Of a stretch of 64,000 nt of DNA, positions 19,095 through 30,107 are shown one piece after another. Below the pieces are notes generated by a model. It was not told where the DNA came from. It made no database searches and worked only from the letters and a program-made list of their open reading frames with translations. The translations under genes were made by a program, and so were the position numbers. Every line of letters starts with the position of its first letter. The stretch's first letter is position 1. Source of the stretch: Bradyrhizobium barranii subsp. barranii (GTDB lineage: Bacteria > Pseudomonadota > Alphaproteobacteria > Rhizobiales > Xanthobacteraceae); contig NZ_CP086136.1 in assembly GCF_017565645.3 (NCBI RefSeq), positions 4,323,501 to 4,387,500 of the forward strand, read 5' to 3'.

Positions 19095-19763
19095 TCAGCG
19101 GAGCAGATCGAAATGATAGTTCACGCCGACGCGGAAGGTGTGGAATTTCGCGGCGTTCCAGTCCGGCAGATCGTCGTGCTTGAACTCGGTGTAGAGATAT
19201 TCGGCCTTGGCCGACCATTTCGGCAGGAACGCCCATTCGACGCCGCCGCCCGCGGTCCAGCCCATCTTCATCTTGTTGATCGGCCCGTCTTTCAACTCGC
19301 CGGTGGCAAGACCCGCGGTCCCGAAGAACAGCAGCCGTGAATCCATCGTCGCGATGCCGGCGCGGGCGCGGCCGGTCATGTACCAGGGGATGCTCACCGC
19401 GGCGCTGTTGAGCGCGTCGTGGTTCTTGATGTCGCCGCCCTCGAAGTCATTCTCGATGCCGACCACGAACATCGGCGAGAGCTGGTAGTTGTAGCCAATC
19501 TGCATGCCGCCGACGGCGCCCTTGACCTTCCCGCCGCTGATGCCGACGAGATTATTGAACGCGTCGTCGCCGCTCTCTGCGTAGCCGGCGTTGAAGCCCG
19601 CATAGAGACCCGTCCACGAGTACACCGGCTGCGGCGCAGTGTAGGCCGAGGAGGGCGCGGCGTAGCGCGGCGACAAGTCGGCAGCGCAGGCGTTGCTCGC
19701 GGCGAACACCGCGGCAAAGGGCAGGGCGCGCATCGTGCGGCGTAAGGCGGCTCTGGCAGTCAT
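19095..19763 (-). CDS. Outer-membrane beta-barrel protein (Omp25/RopB-like porin family)
   Basis: 222 residues from ATG 19763; nine more codons upstream are open but have no ribosome site. A signal peptide ending near SNACA is followed by a tyrosine/proline linker (PRYAAPSSAYTAP) and then YSWTGLYAGFNAGYA, the standard opening of the Omp25/Omp31 eight-stranded barrel. Strands alternate through to the C-terminal FRVGVNYHFDLLR. Members are abundant surface proteins in Hyphomicrobiales. It is transcribed toward the dusA gene. A palindrome sits about 75 bases upstream of its start and may be an operator. Confidence 0.88.
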   Translation of the reverse strand: MTARAALRRTMRALPFAAVFAASNACAADLSPRYAAPSSAYTAPQPVYSWTGLYAGFNAGYAESGDDAFNNLVGISGGKVKGAVGGMQIGYNYQLSPMFVVGIENDFEGGDIKNHDALNSAAVSIPWYMTGRARAGIATMDSRLLFFGTAGLATGELKDGPINKMKMGWTAGGGVEWAFLPKWSAKAEYLYTEFKHDDLPDWNAAKFHTFRVGVNYHFDLLR

Positions 19764-19838
19764 GACTCTCAATCTCCCACTTGGCCGCACCTCACGGAGC
19801 AGCCTTGTCCAACCCCGATCCGGGAATGGGACCGTTAT

Positions 19839-19856
19839 AAACCGACTAGGCGGTTT
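19839..19856. promoter_or_regulatory. Palindrome AAACCG-N6-CGGTTT, TetR-type operator candidate
   Basis: An inverted repeat with perfect six-base arms and a six-base ACTAGG centre lies upstream of the outer-membrane protein gene. TetR dimers often bind sites like this. No tetR gene is next to it in this window; the 19764-20129 gap otherwise holds nothing I recognise, so the regulator is unknown or the gene was lost. Confidence 0.4.
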
Positions 19857-20129
19857 GTAAATGGAGGAAATGCCACATCGATGGATTGTTCGCGGGGGCT
19901 CGGGTTAGGCGGTTGGCTGGCAGCCGCGCCGATGTTGCGCAGCGCGCTGGCGCAAAGGTGGCCTCGCGGACTGGATCAATCGGGGCTGCCTGGATGGAGC
20001 GGCTCCGTCAGTTTGACTGGCGCCAGAGCGGCCAAGGGCGATCTGACAAGCGCCGATCGCGTTGTGCGGCTCAGGCAGTCCCGGCTGATTGGGCCTTGAT
20101 CGTGCGCATGAGGCGCGCAGCGAAGCGAA

Positions 20130-20669
20130 TTATCGGAGCGCGCGGCGATCGGGCAATTCCGGGTAGCCGGTGAGCATCAGCTTGTCGGCGCGCACACCCC
20201 AGCTCTCCAGGCGGTCGAGGAAGCTCATGCCAAGCAGATTGGTCTTCATCTGCCCGCGCGGCACGACGAGGGCCGGCACCGACTTTTCGACGAGGTGGCC
20301 GACGGAGAGACGGTCGAGCGTAAGGCGGGCTGCCTTGGTGTGGCCACCCGCGGTTTCGAGATCGACGTCGTATTCGAGCATCTCGAGCGGCAGTCCGATC
20401 GCTTTCGCGGTTTCCCAGGTCAGCACCACCGAGGTCGCACCGGTATCGATCACCATCGGAGCGGCGACGCCGTTGATCTTCGCGCGCAGCGCGAATTCGC
20501 CACCCTGGCCGCGCTGGATCTGCACGGCCGGGGCCGGGGAGGCGATCTGCGCGCGAAACATGTGCGAGACCTTGTTGCTCGCGCGCGCGATCCGGTCGGG
20601 ATCGCCATAGGCGACGACGGCACCGGCCGTGCCGGCGAGCATGACGAGAACGAGCAGGAAGCGGATCAT
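20130..20669 (-). CDS. Membrane-anchored retropepsin-like aspartic protease (TIGR02281 type)
   Basis: 179 residues from ATG 20669, chosen because GGAGG lies nine bases upstream and the protein then starts with a hydrophobic anchor at about 2-22. The clan AA catalytic motif is visible as MVIDTGATSVVLT, followed by the strand VDLETAGGHTKAARLTLD and the late NLLGMSFLDRL. Bacterial members are single-domain, dimeric retropepsin-like proteases with a periplasmic catalytic domain. It lies 28 bases after the DUF1289 gene and they are probably cotranscribed. Substrate unknown. Confidence 0.88.
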   Translation of the reverse strand: MIRFLLVLVMLAGTAGAVVAYGDPDRIARASNKVSHMFRAQIASPAPAVQIQRGQGGEFALRAKINGVAAPMVIDTGATSVVLTWETAKAIGLPLEMLEYDVDLETAGGHTKAARLTLDRLSVGHLVEKSVPALVVPRGQMKTNLLGMSFLDRLESWGVRADKLMLTGYPELPDRRALR

Positions 20670-20697
20670 TGCGCGCCTCCGAGGCGACGCAGGGCGG

Positions 20698-20901
20698 TCA
20701 GGCGCGTTTCGGCGATCCCGCGATCGGCTGCAAACCCGCATCCGCCATGCGTGCGGGCAATAGCGCCATCACCGCGAGCCGTTCCGTGCTCTCCATGGCG
20801 TGCCAGCGCGCGATCTCCGGCAAGGTCCGGCCGCAGCCGAAGCACAGCCTCGTCTTGGGATCGATCATGCAGACGGCGACGCACGGCGTTTCTTTGCTCA
20901 T
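20698..20901 (-). CDS. DUF1289 small cysteine-rich protein
   Basis: 67 residues from ATG 20901. The motif TPCVAVCMIDPKTRLCFGCGRTLPEI, reading as four conserved cysteines in C-x3-C-x8-C-x2-C spacing followed by IARWHAM, is diagnostic of DUF1289, a small predicted metal- or Fe-S-binding domain of unknown role. It is upstream of the aspartic protease on the same strand, a pairing often seen in Bradyrhizobium-like genomes as I recall it. Confidence 0.85.
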   Translation of the reverse strand: MSKETPCVAVCMIDPKTRLCFGCGRTLPEIARWHAMESTERLAVMALLPARMADAGLQPIAGSPKRA

Positions 20902-20945
20902 GTGGCCATAGTGGGGGATCGTCGGGCATGTCTGCAAGCATCTCG

Positions 20946-22541
20946 TTAAGAGCCCGTACCAGCGCTCATGATCGGCTTGTGGCGCGGCCGGCGCTTCTCG
21001 TCGGGCACCGCGGAACTGTCCGGCTGGAGCGGCGGAGAATCGTCCGACATCGGCGCCAGCGCACTCATCACGCGCTCCGGCGGGAAGGTGACGATCACTT
21101 CTGTGCCGATGCGCAGCTTCGATTTCAACGTGAATGTGCCGCCATGCAGGTCGATCAGGTTCTTGGCGATGGGCAGGCCGAGCCCTGCGCCCTGTTCGGC
21201 CGACTTGATCGAGTTGGAGCCCTGGCCGAACGAGGCGAGCACGATCGGGATCTCGTCCTCGGGGATGCCGGAGCCGGAATCCCTCACCGAGAGATATTGC
21301 CCGCCCGAAGCGGTCCAGCCGGCCTTGAGCCAGATCTCGCCGCCTTGCGGGGTGAACTTGATCGAGTTGGAGAGCAGGTTGAGCACGACCTGGCGGATCG
21401 CCCGCTCGTCGGCCCAGAGCCGCGGCATGGCCTGCTCGAATACCTCGTGGATGGTGATGCCGCGGCTCGAGGCGCGCAGCTTCATCAAATGATGGCAGTC
21501 GGCGACGATGCCGACCAGCGACACCGCTTCCTCGTTGAGCTCGTAACGGCCAGCCTCGATCCGCGACAGATCGAGGATCTCGTTGATGAGGTTGAGCAGG
21601 TGCACGCCGGAATTATGGATGTCGGCGGAATATTCCTTGTAGACCGGCACCGCGTGTGCGCCAAAAATTTCGCTCTTCATCACCTCGGAGAAGCCGAGGA
21701 TCGCGTTCAGCGGCGTGCGCAGTTCGTGGCTCATCTGCGCGAGGAAGCGCGATTTTGCGACGTTGGCGGATTCGGCGCGGTGGCGCGCTTCGTCCGAGAT
21801 CGCCTTGGCCTGTTCGAGCTCGCCGATCAGCGCGTCCTTCTCGGCGCGTGCCTCGAGCGTGGCGAAGGTCGAGGAGTGCAGGCGGTGCGCCAGCAGCACG
21901 AAATAGCCTTCGGCTGCGAGCGCGAGCGCCGCCAGGATGTAATTGTCGAGCGCGCCGGTGATTGCAAAGCTCAGCGCCATCGCGACCGCGACCGGCGCCG
22001 TGGCGGCAAGGGCGGCGATCGGCAGATTGGCGGCCAGCATGCTCGACACTGCGATCACCAGCAGCATCAGGAACATCATCAGCGTTTCCGTGACCATGTC
22101 GAGCACGGGATGGATCAGGATCGCCATCCAGCACAGGCCATAGAGCAGGTCGAGCACGACGAAGTGCGTCCGCCATGTGCGCGTCGCCGCGGGCGAGGGG
22201 GCCTCTGCCAGGAAACGGTGGCAGCTGCGGATCATCGCGGCGTGGATGCAGAGCATGCCGGCGGTCCAGGCCGCGGCCGGGATCGGCTGCATCCACAGCC
22301 CGAACAGCACGCCGGTGGCGACCACCAGCAGCATCACGACATAGGAGGCCGACAGCCGCGTCTGGGCATATTGGCGCAGCATCTCGGCGTCGAAAGCCGG
22401 CCGGGTTCCGCTGGTCGACGTTAACTTGTCGCGCGCCTCGCGTACCCGCTGCGACGCAGCCCGTCGGCTGCTCGCCGATGGCGCGCTCACCGGCTCGGCC
22501 GGAAGCTGTACGACCTCTGGCTTTTCAGCGGGTTTACTCAT
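20946..22541 (-). CDS. Membrane sensor histidine kinase (PdhS/DivJ-like HisKA-HATPase)
   Basis: 531 residues from ATG 22541; an upstream in-frame start would add 20. After a polar N-terminus of about 75 residues come six hydrophobic segments between about 80 and 230, with no large periplasmic domain. A coiled linker (LEARAEKDALIGELEQAKAI) follows, then HisKA with the phospho-His in FLAQMSHELRTPLNAILGFS. The HATPase has N-box NLLSNSIKFTP, G1 DSGSGIP and G2 GAGLGLPIAKNL. This architecture matches the DivJ/PdhS/PleC group that controls the alphaproteobacterial cell-cycle regulators DivK/PleD. No response regulator is adjacent. The cell-cycle role is inference. Confidence 0.88.
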   Translation of the reverse strand: MSKPAEKPEVVQLPAEPVSAPSASSRRAASQRVREARDKLTSTSGTRPAFDAEMLRQYAQTRLSASYVVMLLVVATGVLFGLWMQPIPAAAWTAGMLCIHAAMIRSCHRFLAEAPSPAATRTWRTHFVVLDLLYGLCWMAILIHPVLDMVTETLMMFLMLLVIAVSSMLAANLPIAALAATAPVAVAMALSFAITGALDNYILAALALAAEGYFVLLAHRLHSSTFATLEARAEKDALIGELEQAKAISDEARHRAESANVAKSRFLAQMSHELRTPLNAILGFSEVMKSEIFGAHAVPVYKEYSADIHNSGVHLLNLINEILDLSRIEAGRYELNEEAVSLVGIVADCHHLMKLRASSRGITIHEVFEQAMPRLWADERAIRQVVLNLLSNSIKFTPQGGEIWLKAGWTASGGQYLSVRDSGSGIPEDEIPIVLASFGQGSNSIKSAEQGAGLGLPIAKNLIDLHGGTFTLKSKLRIGTEVIVTFPPERVMSALAPMSDDSPPLQPDSSAVPDEKRRPRHKPIMSAGTGS

Positions 22542-22678
22542 CGAACAACAACATTCCTGCCCGCGCAAAGGCGGGCCTTCTGCATTGTCTATCTCTGGCA
22601 AGAAATCCTTAAGAGGTGACTTAAGGAGCTAAAGAATTACGTTAACCCGGCGTTAATTTTGAACGCGGGCAGTGCCGG

Positions 22679-23956
22679 TCAGTGCAGTGCCGCATGCTGG
22701 GCGACGTAGACCACCGCGCCCGCCAGATAGCCCGCGAGCGCGGGGATGGCGATGCGGCGGGCGTACCAGAGGAACTCGATCCGCTCGAGCCCCATGGCGG
22801 CGACGCCCGCGGCCGAGCCGATGATCAGGATCGAGCCGCCGGTGCCGGCGCAATAGGCGATGAATTCCCAGAGGAAGCTGTCGGGCGGGTAGTGGCCGAG
22901 GTCGTACATGCCCATGGTCGCCGCCACCAGCGGCACGTTGTCGATGACGGCGCTGAGCAGGCCGAGCACGACGACGATGACGTCCTGGCGGCCAATCGTC
23001 GCCTCCAGCCAGCGCGCCAGCATCGACAGGAGGCCCGCATGTTCGAGGCAGGCGACCGCCAGCAGAATGCCGAGGAAGAACACGATCGAGCTCATGTCGA
23101 TCCGCGTCAGCGCATGCGCGAGCGTCAGCGGACGGCGGACATGCTCGTCCTTGTCGCGGTGAACGACCTCGCCGACCAGCCAGACGATGCCGAGCCCGAG
23201 CAGCACGCCCATGAAGGGCGGCAGGTGCGTGACCGCCTTGAAGGCCGGCACGGCGATCAATACGCCGAGCCCCAGATAGAACATCAGATTGCGCTCGAAC
23301 GACCCGACGAGCTGAACTCCGTCGTCCTTGGGCGGCGGCGCGATGGACTTGCCTTTCACCAGAAGGCTGATGAAGGCGAGCGGCACGAGCAGATTGACCA
23401 GCGAGGGCAGGAACACCGAGCCCATGATCTTCAGCGGCGTGATCTGCCCGCCGATCCACAGCATGGTCGTGGTGACGTCGCCGATCACGGTCCAGGCGCC
23501 GCCGGCATTGGCGGCGATGACGATGAGGGAGGCGAACAGCAGGCGGTCGTCGCGCCTGGCGATCAGCCGCTGGATCAGCGAGACCATCACGATGGTGGTG
23601 GTCAGATTGTCCAGGATCGCGCTGAGGAAGAAGGTCACGAAGCCGATCAGCCACATCAGGCGGACCTGGCTCGTCGTGCTGATGCGGGAGGTGATGACCT
23701 CGAAACCGTCGTGGGCGTCGATCACCTCGACGATGGTCATCGCGCCGATCAGGAAGAACACGATCTGCGCGGTGGAAACGACGGATTCGTCGATCTGCCG
23801 GCCGACCATGGCGTGGTCGCCGATCGTGGCCGCGTAGATCGCCCAGAGCAGCCCGGCGCCGATCAGCGCCGTGGCACTCTTGCTGATCCGGAGTGGGTGT
23901 TCGAGCGCGATCGCCGCATAGGCCAGAACGAAGATGACGGCGATCGCGATCAGCAA
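22679..23956 (-). CDS. nhaD: NhaD-type Na+/H+ antiporter
   Basis: 425 residues with about 12 hydrophobic spans and an apparent TTG start. Family-defining half-repeats are ILDNLTTTIVMVSL and VIDNVPLVAATMGMY, each with the Asp-Asn pair of the ion-transporter superfamily; AANAGGAWTVIGDVTTTMLW and GTGGSILIIGSAAG fit the helix breaks. It exchanges cytoplasmic Na+ or Li+ for external H+ at alkaline pH. It is separated by 22 bases from the dehydrogenase gene upstream, so the two may be cotranscribed. Confidence 0.9.
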   Translation of the reverse strand: MLIAIAVIFVLAYAAIALEHPLRISKSATALIGAGLLWAIYAATIGDHAMVGRQIDESVVSTAQIVFFLIGAMTIVEVIDAHDGFEVITSRISTTSQVRLMWLIGFVTFFLSAILDNLTTTIVMVSLIQRLIARRDDRLLFASLIVIAANAGGAWTVIGDVTTTMLWIGGQITPLKIMGSVFLPSLVNLLVPLAFISLLVKGKSIAPPPKDDGVQLVGSFERNLMFYLGLGVLIAVPAFKAVTHLPPFMGVLLGLGIVWLVGEVVHRDKDEHVRRPLTLAHALTRIDMSSIVFFLGILLAVACLEHAGLLSMLARWLEATIGRQDVIVVVLGLLSAVIDNVPLVAATMGMYDLGHYPPDSFLWEFIAYCAGTGGSILIIGSAAGVAAMGLERIEFLWYARRIAIPALAGYLAGAVVYVAQHAALH

Positions 23957-23978
23957 GGCGGGATCAGTTCGACAGGTG

Positions 23979-24851
23979 TCAGCGGTTAAGGCGCGCGAGC
24001 AGGCTCGACGTATCCCAGCGCTTGCCGCCCATCTTCTCGACCTCGGCGTAGAACTGGTCGACCAGCGCGGTCACCGGCAGATTGGCGCCGTTGCGGCGGG
24101 CTTCGGCCAGCGAGATCGAGAGGTCCTTGCGCATCCATTCGACCGCGAAGCCGAAATCATACTTGTCCTCGTTCATGGTCTTGTAGCGGTTCTCCATCTG
24201 CCAGGACTGCGCTGCGCCCTTGGAGATGGTCTCGATCACGGCGGCGACGTCGAGGCCACTCTTCTTGGCGAAGTGGATACCCTCGGAGAGGCCCTGGACC
24301 AGACCCGCGATGCAGATCTGGTTGACCATCTTGGTCAACTGGCCGGAGCCGGCGGGCCCGAGCAGCTTGCACATCCGCGCATAAGCGCCCGTGATGATCG
24401 GCTCGACGCCGGAATAGGCGTCCTGCGCGCCGCCGCACATCACCGTCAGCACGCCGTTCTCGGCGCCGGCCTGGCCGCCGGAAACGGGAGCGTCGATGAA
24501 TTTGAAGCCGGCCTTGGTGGCGGCAGCGTCGAGCTCGCGTGCGACCTCGGCGGAGGCGGTGGTGTGGTCGACGAAGGTCGCGCCCTTCTTCATGCCGGCG
24601 AACGCGCCGTCGGGGCCGATCGTGACCGCGCGCAGATCATTGTCGTTGCCGACGCAGCACATCACGAAATCCTGGCCCTCGGCCGCGGCCTTCGGGGTCG
24701 CTGCGGTCTTGCCGCCGAACTTGTCCGCCCATTCCTTCGCCTTGGCCGCGGTGCGGTTATAGACGGTGACCTCATGGCCCCCTTTTTTCACGAGGTGTCC
24801 GGCCATGGGGAAGCCCATCACGCCGAGACCGAGGAAAGCGACTTTAGCCAT
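23979..24851 (-). CDS. NAD(P)-dependent beta-hydroxyacid dehydrogenase (3-hydroxyisobutyrate dehydrogenase family)
   Basis: 290 residues. The Rossmann motif is GLGVMGFPMAGHL at about 8-20, followed by YNRT; the substrate-binding signature is FIDAPVSGGQAGAENG and the catalytic Lys lies in GSGQLTKMVNQICIAG. The family includes 3-hydroxyisobutyrate dehydrogenase, tartronate-semialdehyde reductase and succinic-semialdehyde reductases (GLYR); the motifs do not separate these. It is divergent from a VOC-family gene across 191 bases. Confidence 0.9.
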   Translation of the reverse strand: MAKVAFLGLGVMGFPMAGHLVKKGGHEVTVYNRTAAKAKEWADKFGGKTAATPKAAAEGQDFVMCCVGNDNDLRAVTIGPDGAFAGMKKGATFVDHTTASAEVARELDAAATKAGFKFIDAPVSGGQAGAENGVLTVMCGGAQDAYSGVEPIITGAYARMCKLLGPAGSGQLTKMVNQICIAGLVQGLSEGIHFAKKSGLDVAAVIETISKGAAQSWQMENRYKTMNEDKYDFGFAVEWMRKDLSISLAEARRNGANLPVTALVDQFYAEVEKMGGKRWDTSSLLARLNR

Positions 24852-25042
24852 GTGTGGTACCTTGTCCGTAGTTTGGGTTTTACGGTTTTTGCCGGGCGAG
24901 GGGGCGCCTGGTTCCGCTATGAGGGCGGATTAGGAGCGCACCATAAACCCTTGAGGCCAGAGGGCAACGGCTTCGTTTGGCAGCCGCCTGTGCTAGGATG
25001 GCGGGACTTAAGGTCCTACATAAAAAAAAAGGGAGCGAAAGC

Positions 25043-25480
25043 ATGGGCGGCGTGAGCGTTGGTGTCCTCGATCATTTCAACATCCGGACCCGGAATCTGG
25101 CCGAGACGGTCCGCTTCTATGAGGACGTGCTGGGCCTGGAAAAGGGCGCCCGGCCCGATTTCGCCTTCCCGGGGGCCTGGATGTACAGCGAGGGCAAGGC
25201 GGTGGTGCACCTCGTCGATATTTCCCCGACCTCGGAGCCACAAAAGCCGGATTCCGGCGTTGTCCACCATGTCGCCTTCGTCAGCCGCGGGTTCGACGGC
25301 ATGAAGCAGCGGCTGACGTCCAAGGGCATGAAATTCGACTCCCGCCAGGTGCCCGGCGGCGACCTCTGGCAGATCTTCGTCCACGACCCCAATGGGGTCA
25401 TGATCGAGCTCAATTACGAGGCCGCTGCGGAGCAGGGGGCAGCCCCCGCGGAGATGGCTGACGATATCGGCAAGCAGTAG
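25043..25480 (+). CDS. VOC-family protein (glyoxalase/bleomycin resistance/dioxygenase fold)
   Basis: 145 residues from ATG 25043, with AAGGGAG upstream; an open extension before it begins in the intergenic A-run. One VOC module is visible: VGVLDHFNIRTRNLAETVRF, YEDVLGLEKGARP, VVHHVAFVSRGFDGM and WQIFVHDPNGVMIELNYE. Metal ligands His12 or thereabouts, His in VVHHV and Glu in MIELNY are retained, so it is probably a metalloenzyme. Specific reaction unknown. Confidence 0.88.
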   Translation: MGGVSVGVLDHFNIRTRNLAETVRFYEDVLGLEKGARPDFAFPGAWMYSEGKAVVHLVDISPTSEPQKPDSGVVHHVAFVSRGFDGMKQRLTSKGMKFDSRQVPGGDLWQIFVHDPNGVMIELNYEAAAEQGAAPAEMADDIGKQ

Positions 25481-25524
25481 CCTTTTGGCCGTTTCCGCTC
25501 TAATGGGGCATCCTCAAGCCTTGA

Positions 25525-25571
25525 GCGTGATCTGATCGGAAAGCCGCTCCACACCTTTCCGGATCATGCTC
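25525..25571. repeat. Dispersed palindromic intergenic repeat, copy 1
   Basis: The segment GCGTGATCTGATCGGAAAGC ... CTTTCCGGATCATGC is a near-palindrome. A second diverged copy lies at 44385-44432 (GCGCATGGTCCTATCGGAGA ... TCTCCGGATCATGCGC). Such elements are frequent between genes in Bradyrhizobium-like genomes. It sits just before the mrp gene. Confidence 0.7.
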
Positions 25572-25588
25572 TGTTCAGGAGATGCGCT

Positions 25589-28016
<2,428 letters not shown>

Positions 28017-28042
28017 TCATTCGAAACGTCGCAAGACAACAG

Positions 28043-28077
28043 AGCCCGGCCTCGTTCGCGAGGCCGGGCTTTTTCTT
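28043..28077 (+). terminator. Rho-independent terminator after the TRAP binding-protein gene
   Basis: AGCCCGGCCTCG (28043-28054), loop TTCG and the exact complement CGAGGCCGGGCT (28059-28070) are followed by TTTTCTTT. A 12-bp GC-rich stem, stable tetraloop and U-tract make this a textbook terminator 26 bases after the stop. Confidence 0.93.
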
Positions 28078-28174
28078 TGCCGCCAGCGGCCGCCCAAACA
28101 AAAATATGAAAAACAACCCCATGCACAGTAGAAGCAGGGTCAGGGCAGGCCGCCCTGTGAATGCTGCCAACAGC

Positions 28175-28478
28175 TTGACGCGTCGGGGCAAATCAGCGGG
28201 AAGGGGCAATCGTCGCGCGACCGGGGCCAACGCGGCGATTTTGCCTGATCGCGGCATCTGGAATGACATCGTCATTTGCCGCGCGTCCGTTCCCGCATCG
28301 TCATTGCGAAGAGCCTTTGGGAAGAAGCAATCCAGACTGTCACCGCGGATGGACTCTGGATTGCTTCCGCCTTCGCCGAGGCTTCGGCGGACAAGTCGCT
28401 ACGCCCGCAATGACGGGTGGATGGAGTTGGGGCTCAACCCAGCAGCGAACCCGTTTGACACGTCGGGCAAAACAGTGG
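28175..28478. repeat. Pair of direct repeats TTGACRCGTCGGGCAAAWCAG
   Basis: TTGACGCGTCGGGGCAAATC at 28175-28194 and TTGACACGTCGGGCAAAACA at 28455-28474 are near-identical and in the same orientation, bracketing the palindromic repeat at 28299-28415. They look like dispersed repeat units. The 28078-28538 gap contains only such repeats and no gene I can support. Confidence 0.55.
28299..28415. repeat. Long palindromic intergenic repeat element
   Basis: CGTCATTGCG at 28299-28308 is complementary to CGCAATGACG at 28406-28415, and inside them GAAGCAATCCAGA pairs with TCTGGATTGCTTC. The element folds into a long imperfect hairpin. This layout is that of the REP-like palindromes scattered between genes in Bradyrhizobium and relatives. 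Confidence 0.75.
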
Positions 28479-28538
28479 CAAAAACCAACATCGCATAATC
28501 CGAAATTGGCGCTTCGGTGCCGATCACGTGAGGTGACG

Positions 28539-28973
28539 ATGAGCTTCGATCCCGATGAGGTTCAACGCACGCTGCGCAAGGCATGGTCGCTGTCGACTTC
28601 CAGCCTATGGACGGCGAGCAATCCGGCGGCAGGGCAGTGCAACGTCACGGCGCTGCTCGTTCACGAACTCTTCGGCGGCGAGCTGCTGAAAACGCCTCTG
28701 CCGGCGGGCGATCATTTCTACAATCGGATCGAAGGACGGCGGTACGACTTCACAGCGAGCCAGTTCGATCAGCCGATTGCCTACGTCGACTTGCTCACAG
28801 ATCGAGCCGACGCAGAGCTGGGAGCAACGAGCGAGCAACTGACTAAGCTCAGGGCCGCTTTTCTGCGGCACTGTACTAGTACTATCCCGGCTGGTGGGAC
28901 GGCGGGCTTGCCCGGCGTCCATCAGTCGGCCTCCGGGTCCGACTTCCCGACCAATCGTATCTGCCCCGGATAA
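28539..28973 (+). CDS. YunG-like protein of unknown function
   Basis: 144 residues from ATG 28539, with AGGTGA upstream. The first 110 residues fit the YunG pattern known from Bacillus: TLRKAWSLSTSSLWTASNP, AAGQCNVTALLVHELFGG, GDHFYNRIEGRRYDFTASQF. The Cys/His pair in GQCNVTA and DHFYNR suggests a papain-like or transglutaminase-like fold, but no activity is known. The last 30 residues (after LRRHC-like LRHC) do not resemble the family and overlap the convergent gene, so the 3' end may have been replaced. Confidence 0.7.
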   Translation: MSFDPDEVQRTLRKAWSLSTSSLWTASNPAAGQCNVTALLVHELFGGELLKTPLPAGDHFYNRIEGRRYDFTASQFDQPIAYVDLLTDRADAELGATSEQLTKLRAAFLRHCTSTIPAGGTAGLPGVHQSASGSDFPTNRICPG

Positions 28974-29209
28974 TCGATCGGCTGCGGATCGCGTATTCCC
29001 GCGACGTCTCGGCGAAACTGCTTACCCGCATCCGTCCATCGGCCGAACCGCGTGTTGACGACCTCCATCAGGCCATAATCCGCCAACGCTTCAATCGCAT
29101 GTTCGCCAGCAGACACCGAAATGGAGTCCACTTCGTCGCCGTACTCGTCCAGATGCTGGTTGACCATCAGAACAAGCGCGATCAGGAGCTTCTGTTCGCC
29201 GTCGGTCAT
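28922..29209 (-). CDS. Hypothetical protein, 95 residues
   Basis: Starts at ATG 29209, overlapping the stop of the upstream gene by four bases (ATGA), which argues for a real coupled gene. It is acidic at the N-terminus (VNQHLDEYGDEVDSI) with a predicted helical bundle and a short wHTH-like stretch (AIEALADYGLMEVVNTRFGR, WTDAGKQF) that resembles the end of a winged helix. No family recognised. Its 3' end overlaps the YunG-like gene by 52 bases. Confidence 0.5.
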   Translation of the reverse strand: MTDGEQKLLIALVLMVNQHLDEYGDEVDSISVSAGEHAIEALADYGLMEVVNTRFGRWTDAGKQFRRDVAGIRDPQPIDYPGQIRLVGKSDPEAD

Positions 29210-29811
29210 CGGCTGTTACCCCCGCACTGCTCCTTGATGCGCTCGAAGGCATCGATGTATTTGGTGTAGAATTTCTTTGCTCGCGCACCGAGCGCGTACG
29301 GCTGGCAGGCTTCATCGGGAAACGGCATCTTGCTCACGTCGGAGTCCAACTGAGGACGCCGCGAATTACAGAATGCCCGCTTCTGCGAACTGAAATGAAG
29401 AGAATAGGTGCACCTGTTGTCAGGCGGAGCATCGGCCGGCCCGCGGCAAGCTTCCCACAGCTGATAAGTCCCGTCGAACTTCGTAAAATCCAATTGCACG
29501 ACGTTGAACCCATCCTTCTCCTGACTTGTGGAAAGAAAGACGCATTTCTTGTCTGGAATCTAACGTATCTCAAGACGCATGCGCCGGTCGCCAAACTCTT
29601 CGAGTGTGACGGAATCATCCGCTGTACTGGTCAGCTTGTACGAGTCCTCACCGAACGGTCCATGAATCAGCATCGCGACATCCGGCAAAATCGCACCGGT
29701 ACTCTTCGATTGTCCGGACTGCGCACGGCTCTCCGATGCGATGAAAATCGTTGCGGCGAGAGCAAAAACGATCCGGCTCAGCGCGCTGCTCCAAACAAGC
29801 TTTCGCTTCAT
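29206..29811 (-). pseudogene. Secreted protein of unknown function interrupted by an in-frame amber codon
   Basis: From ATG 29811 the frame reads a signal peptide (MKRKLVWSSALSRIVFALA ... SESRAQ) and about 60 more residues to RMRLEIR, then a TAG at 29560-29562. The same frame continues without interruption as IPDKKCVFLSTSQEKDGF and runs another 118 residues to GGNSR. The joined product is about 200 residues with one stop in its middle and several cysteines (KKCVF, WEACRG, DNRCTY, RAFCNS, DEACQ, EQCGG). A GTG at 29499 could restart the second half. Either a nonsense mutation or a base-call error. No family recognised. Confidence 0.6.
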
Positions 29812-30107
29812 GTGACTGGATCCCCGGTGCCGCAGCGGACTTCCGCGCGGCGCGCCCGTCGATGATGAACCGCTCAAGCGTGACTAGGTTGTAAATGGAA
29901 TTGAAACAACCGATAATGCGCGGAATGCTCAATTTTGAATGAAGCGGGCGCAGGATGGTAGGGCGCCGCGTCATCCTGCGAGCTCTTGCCATGCTGTCGC
30001 CCTCCCTGAACATGAGGTTTTGACGATGCGTACTGTAATCGCGAGGCCATGGCCGACGCGGGCCCGCCAGATGTTTTCGGCGGAAGGCCAAGGCGGTGAA
30101 CGCCGAT

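Noticed and set aside
20295..22424. 709-codon + strand ORF opposite the histidine kinase
   Set aside because: Same GC-shadow composition and fully antisense to a gene with complete kinase motifs.
28299..28415. CRISPR-like repeat
   Set aside because: Only one palindromic element with complementary arms, no regular spacer array; no CRISPR array was seen in the window.
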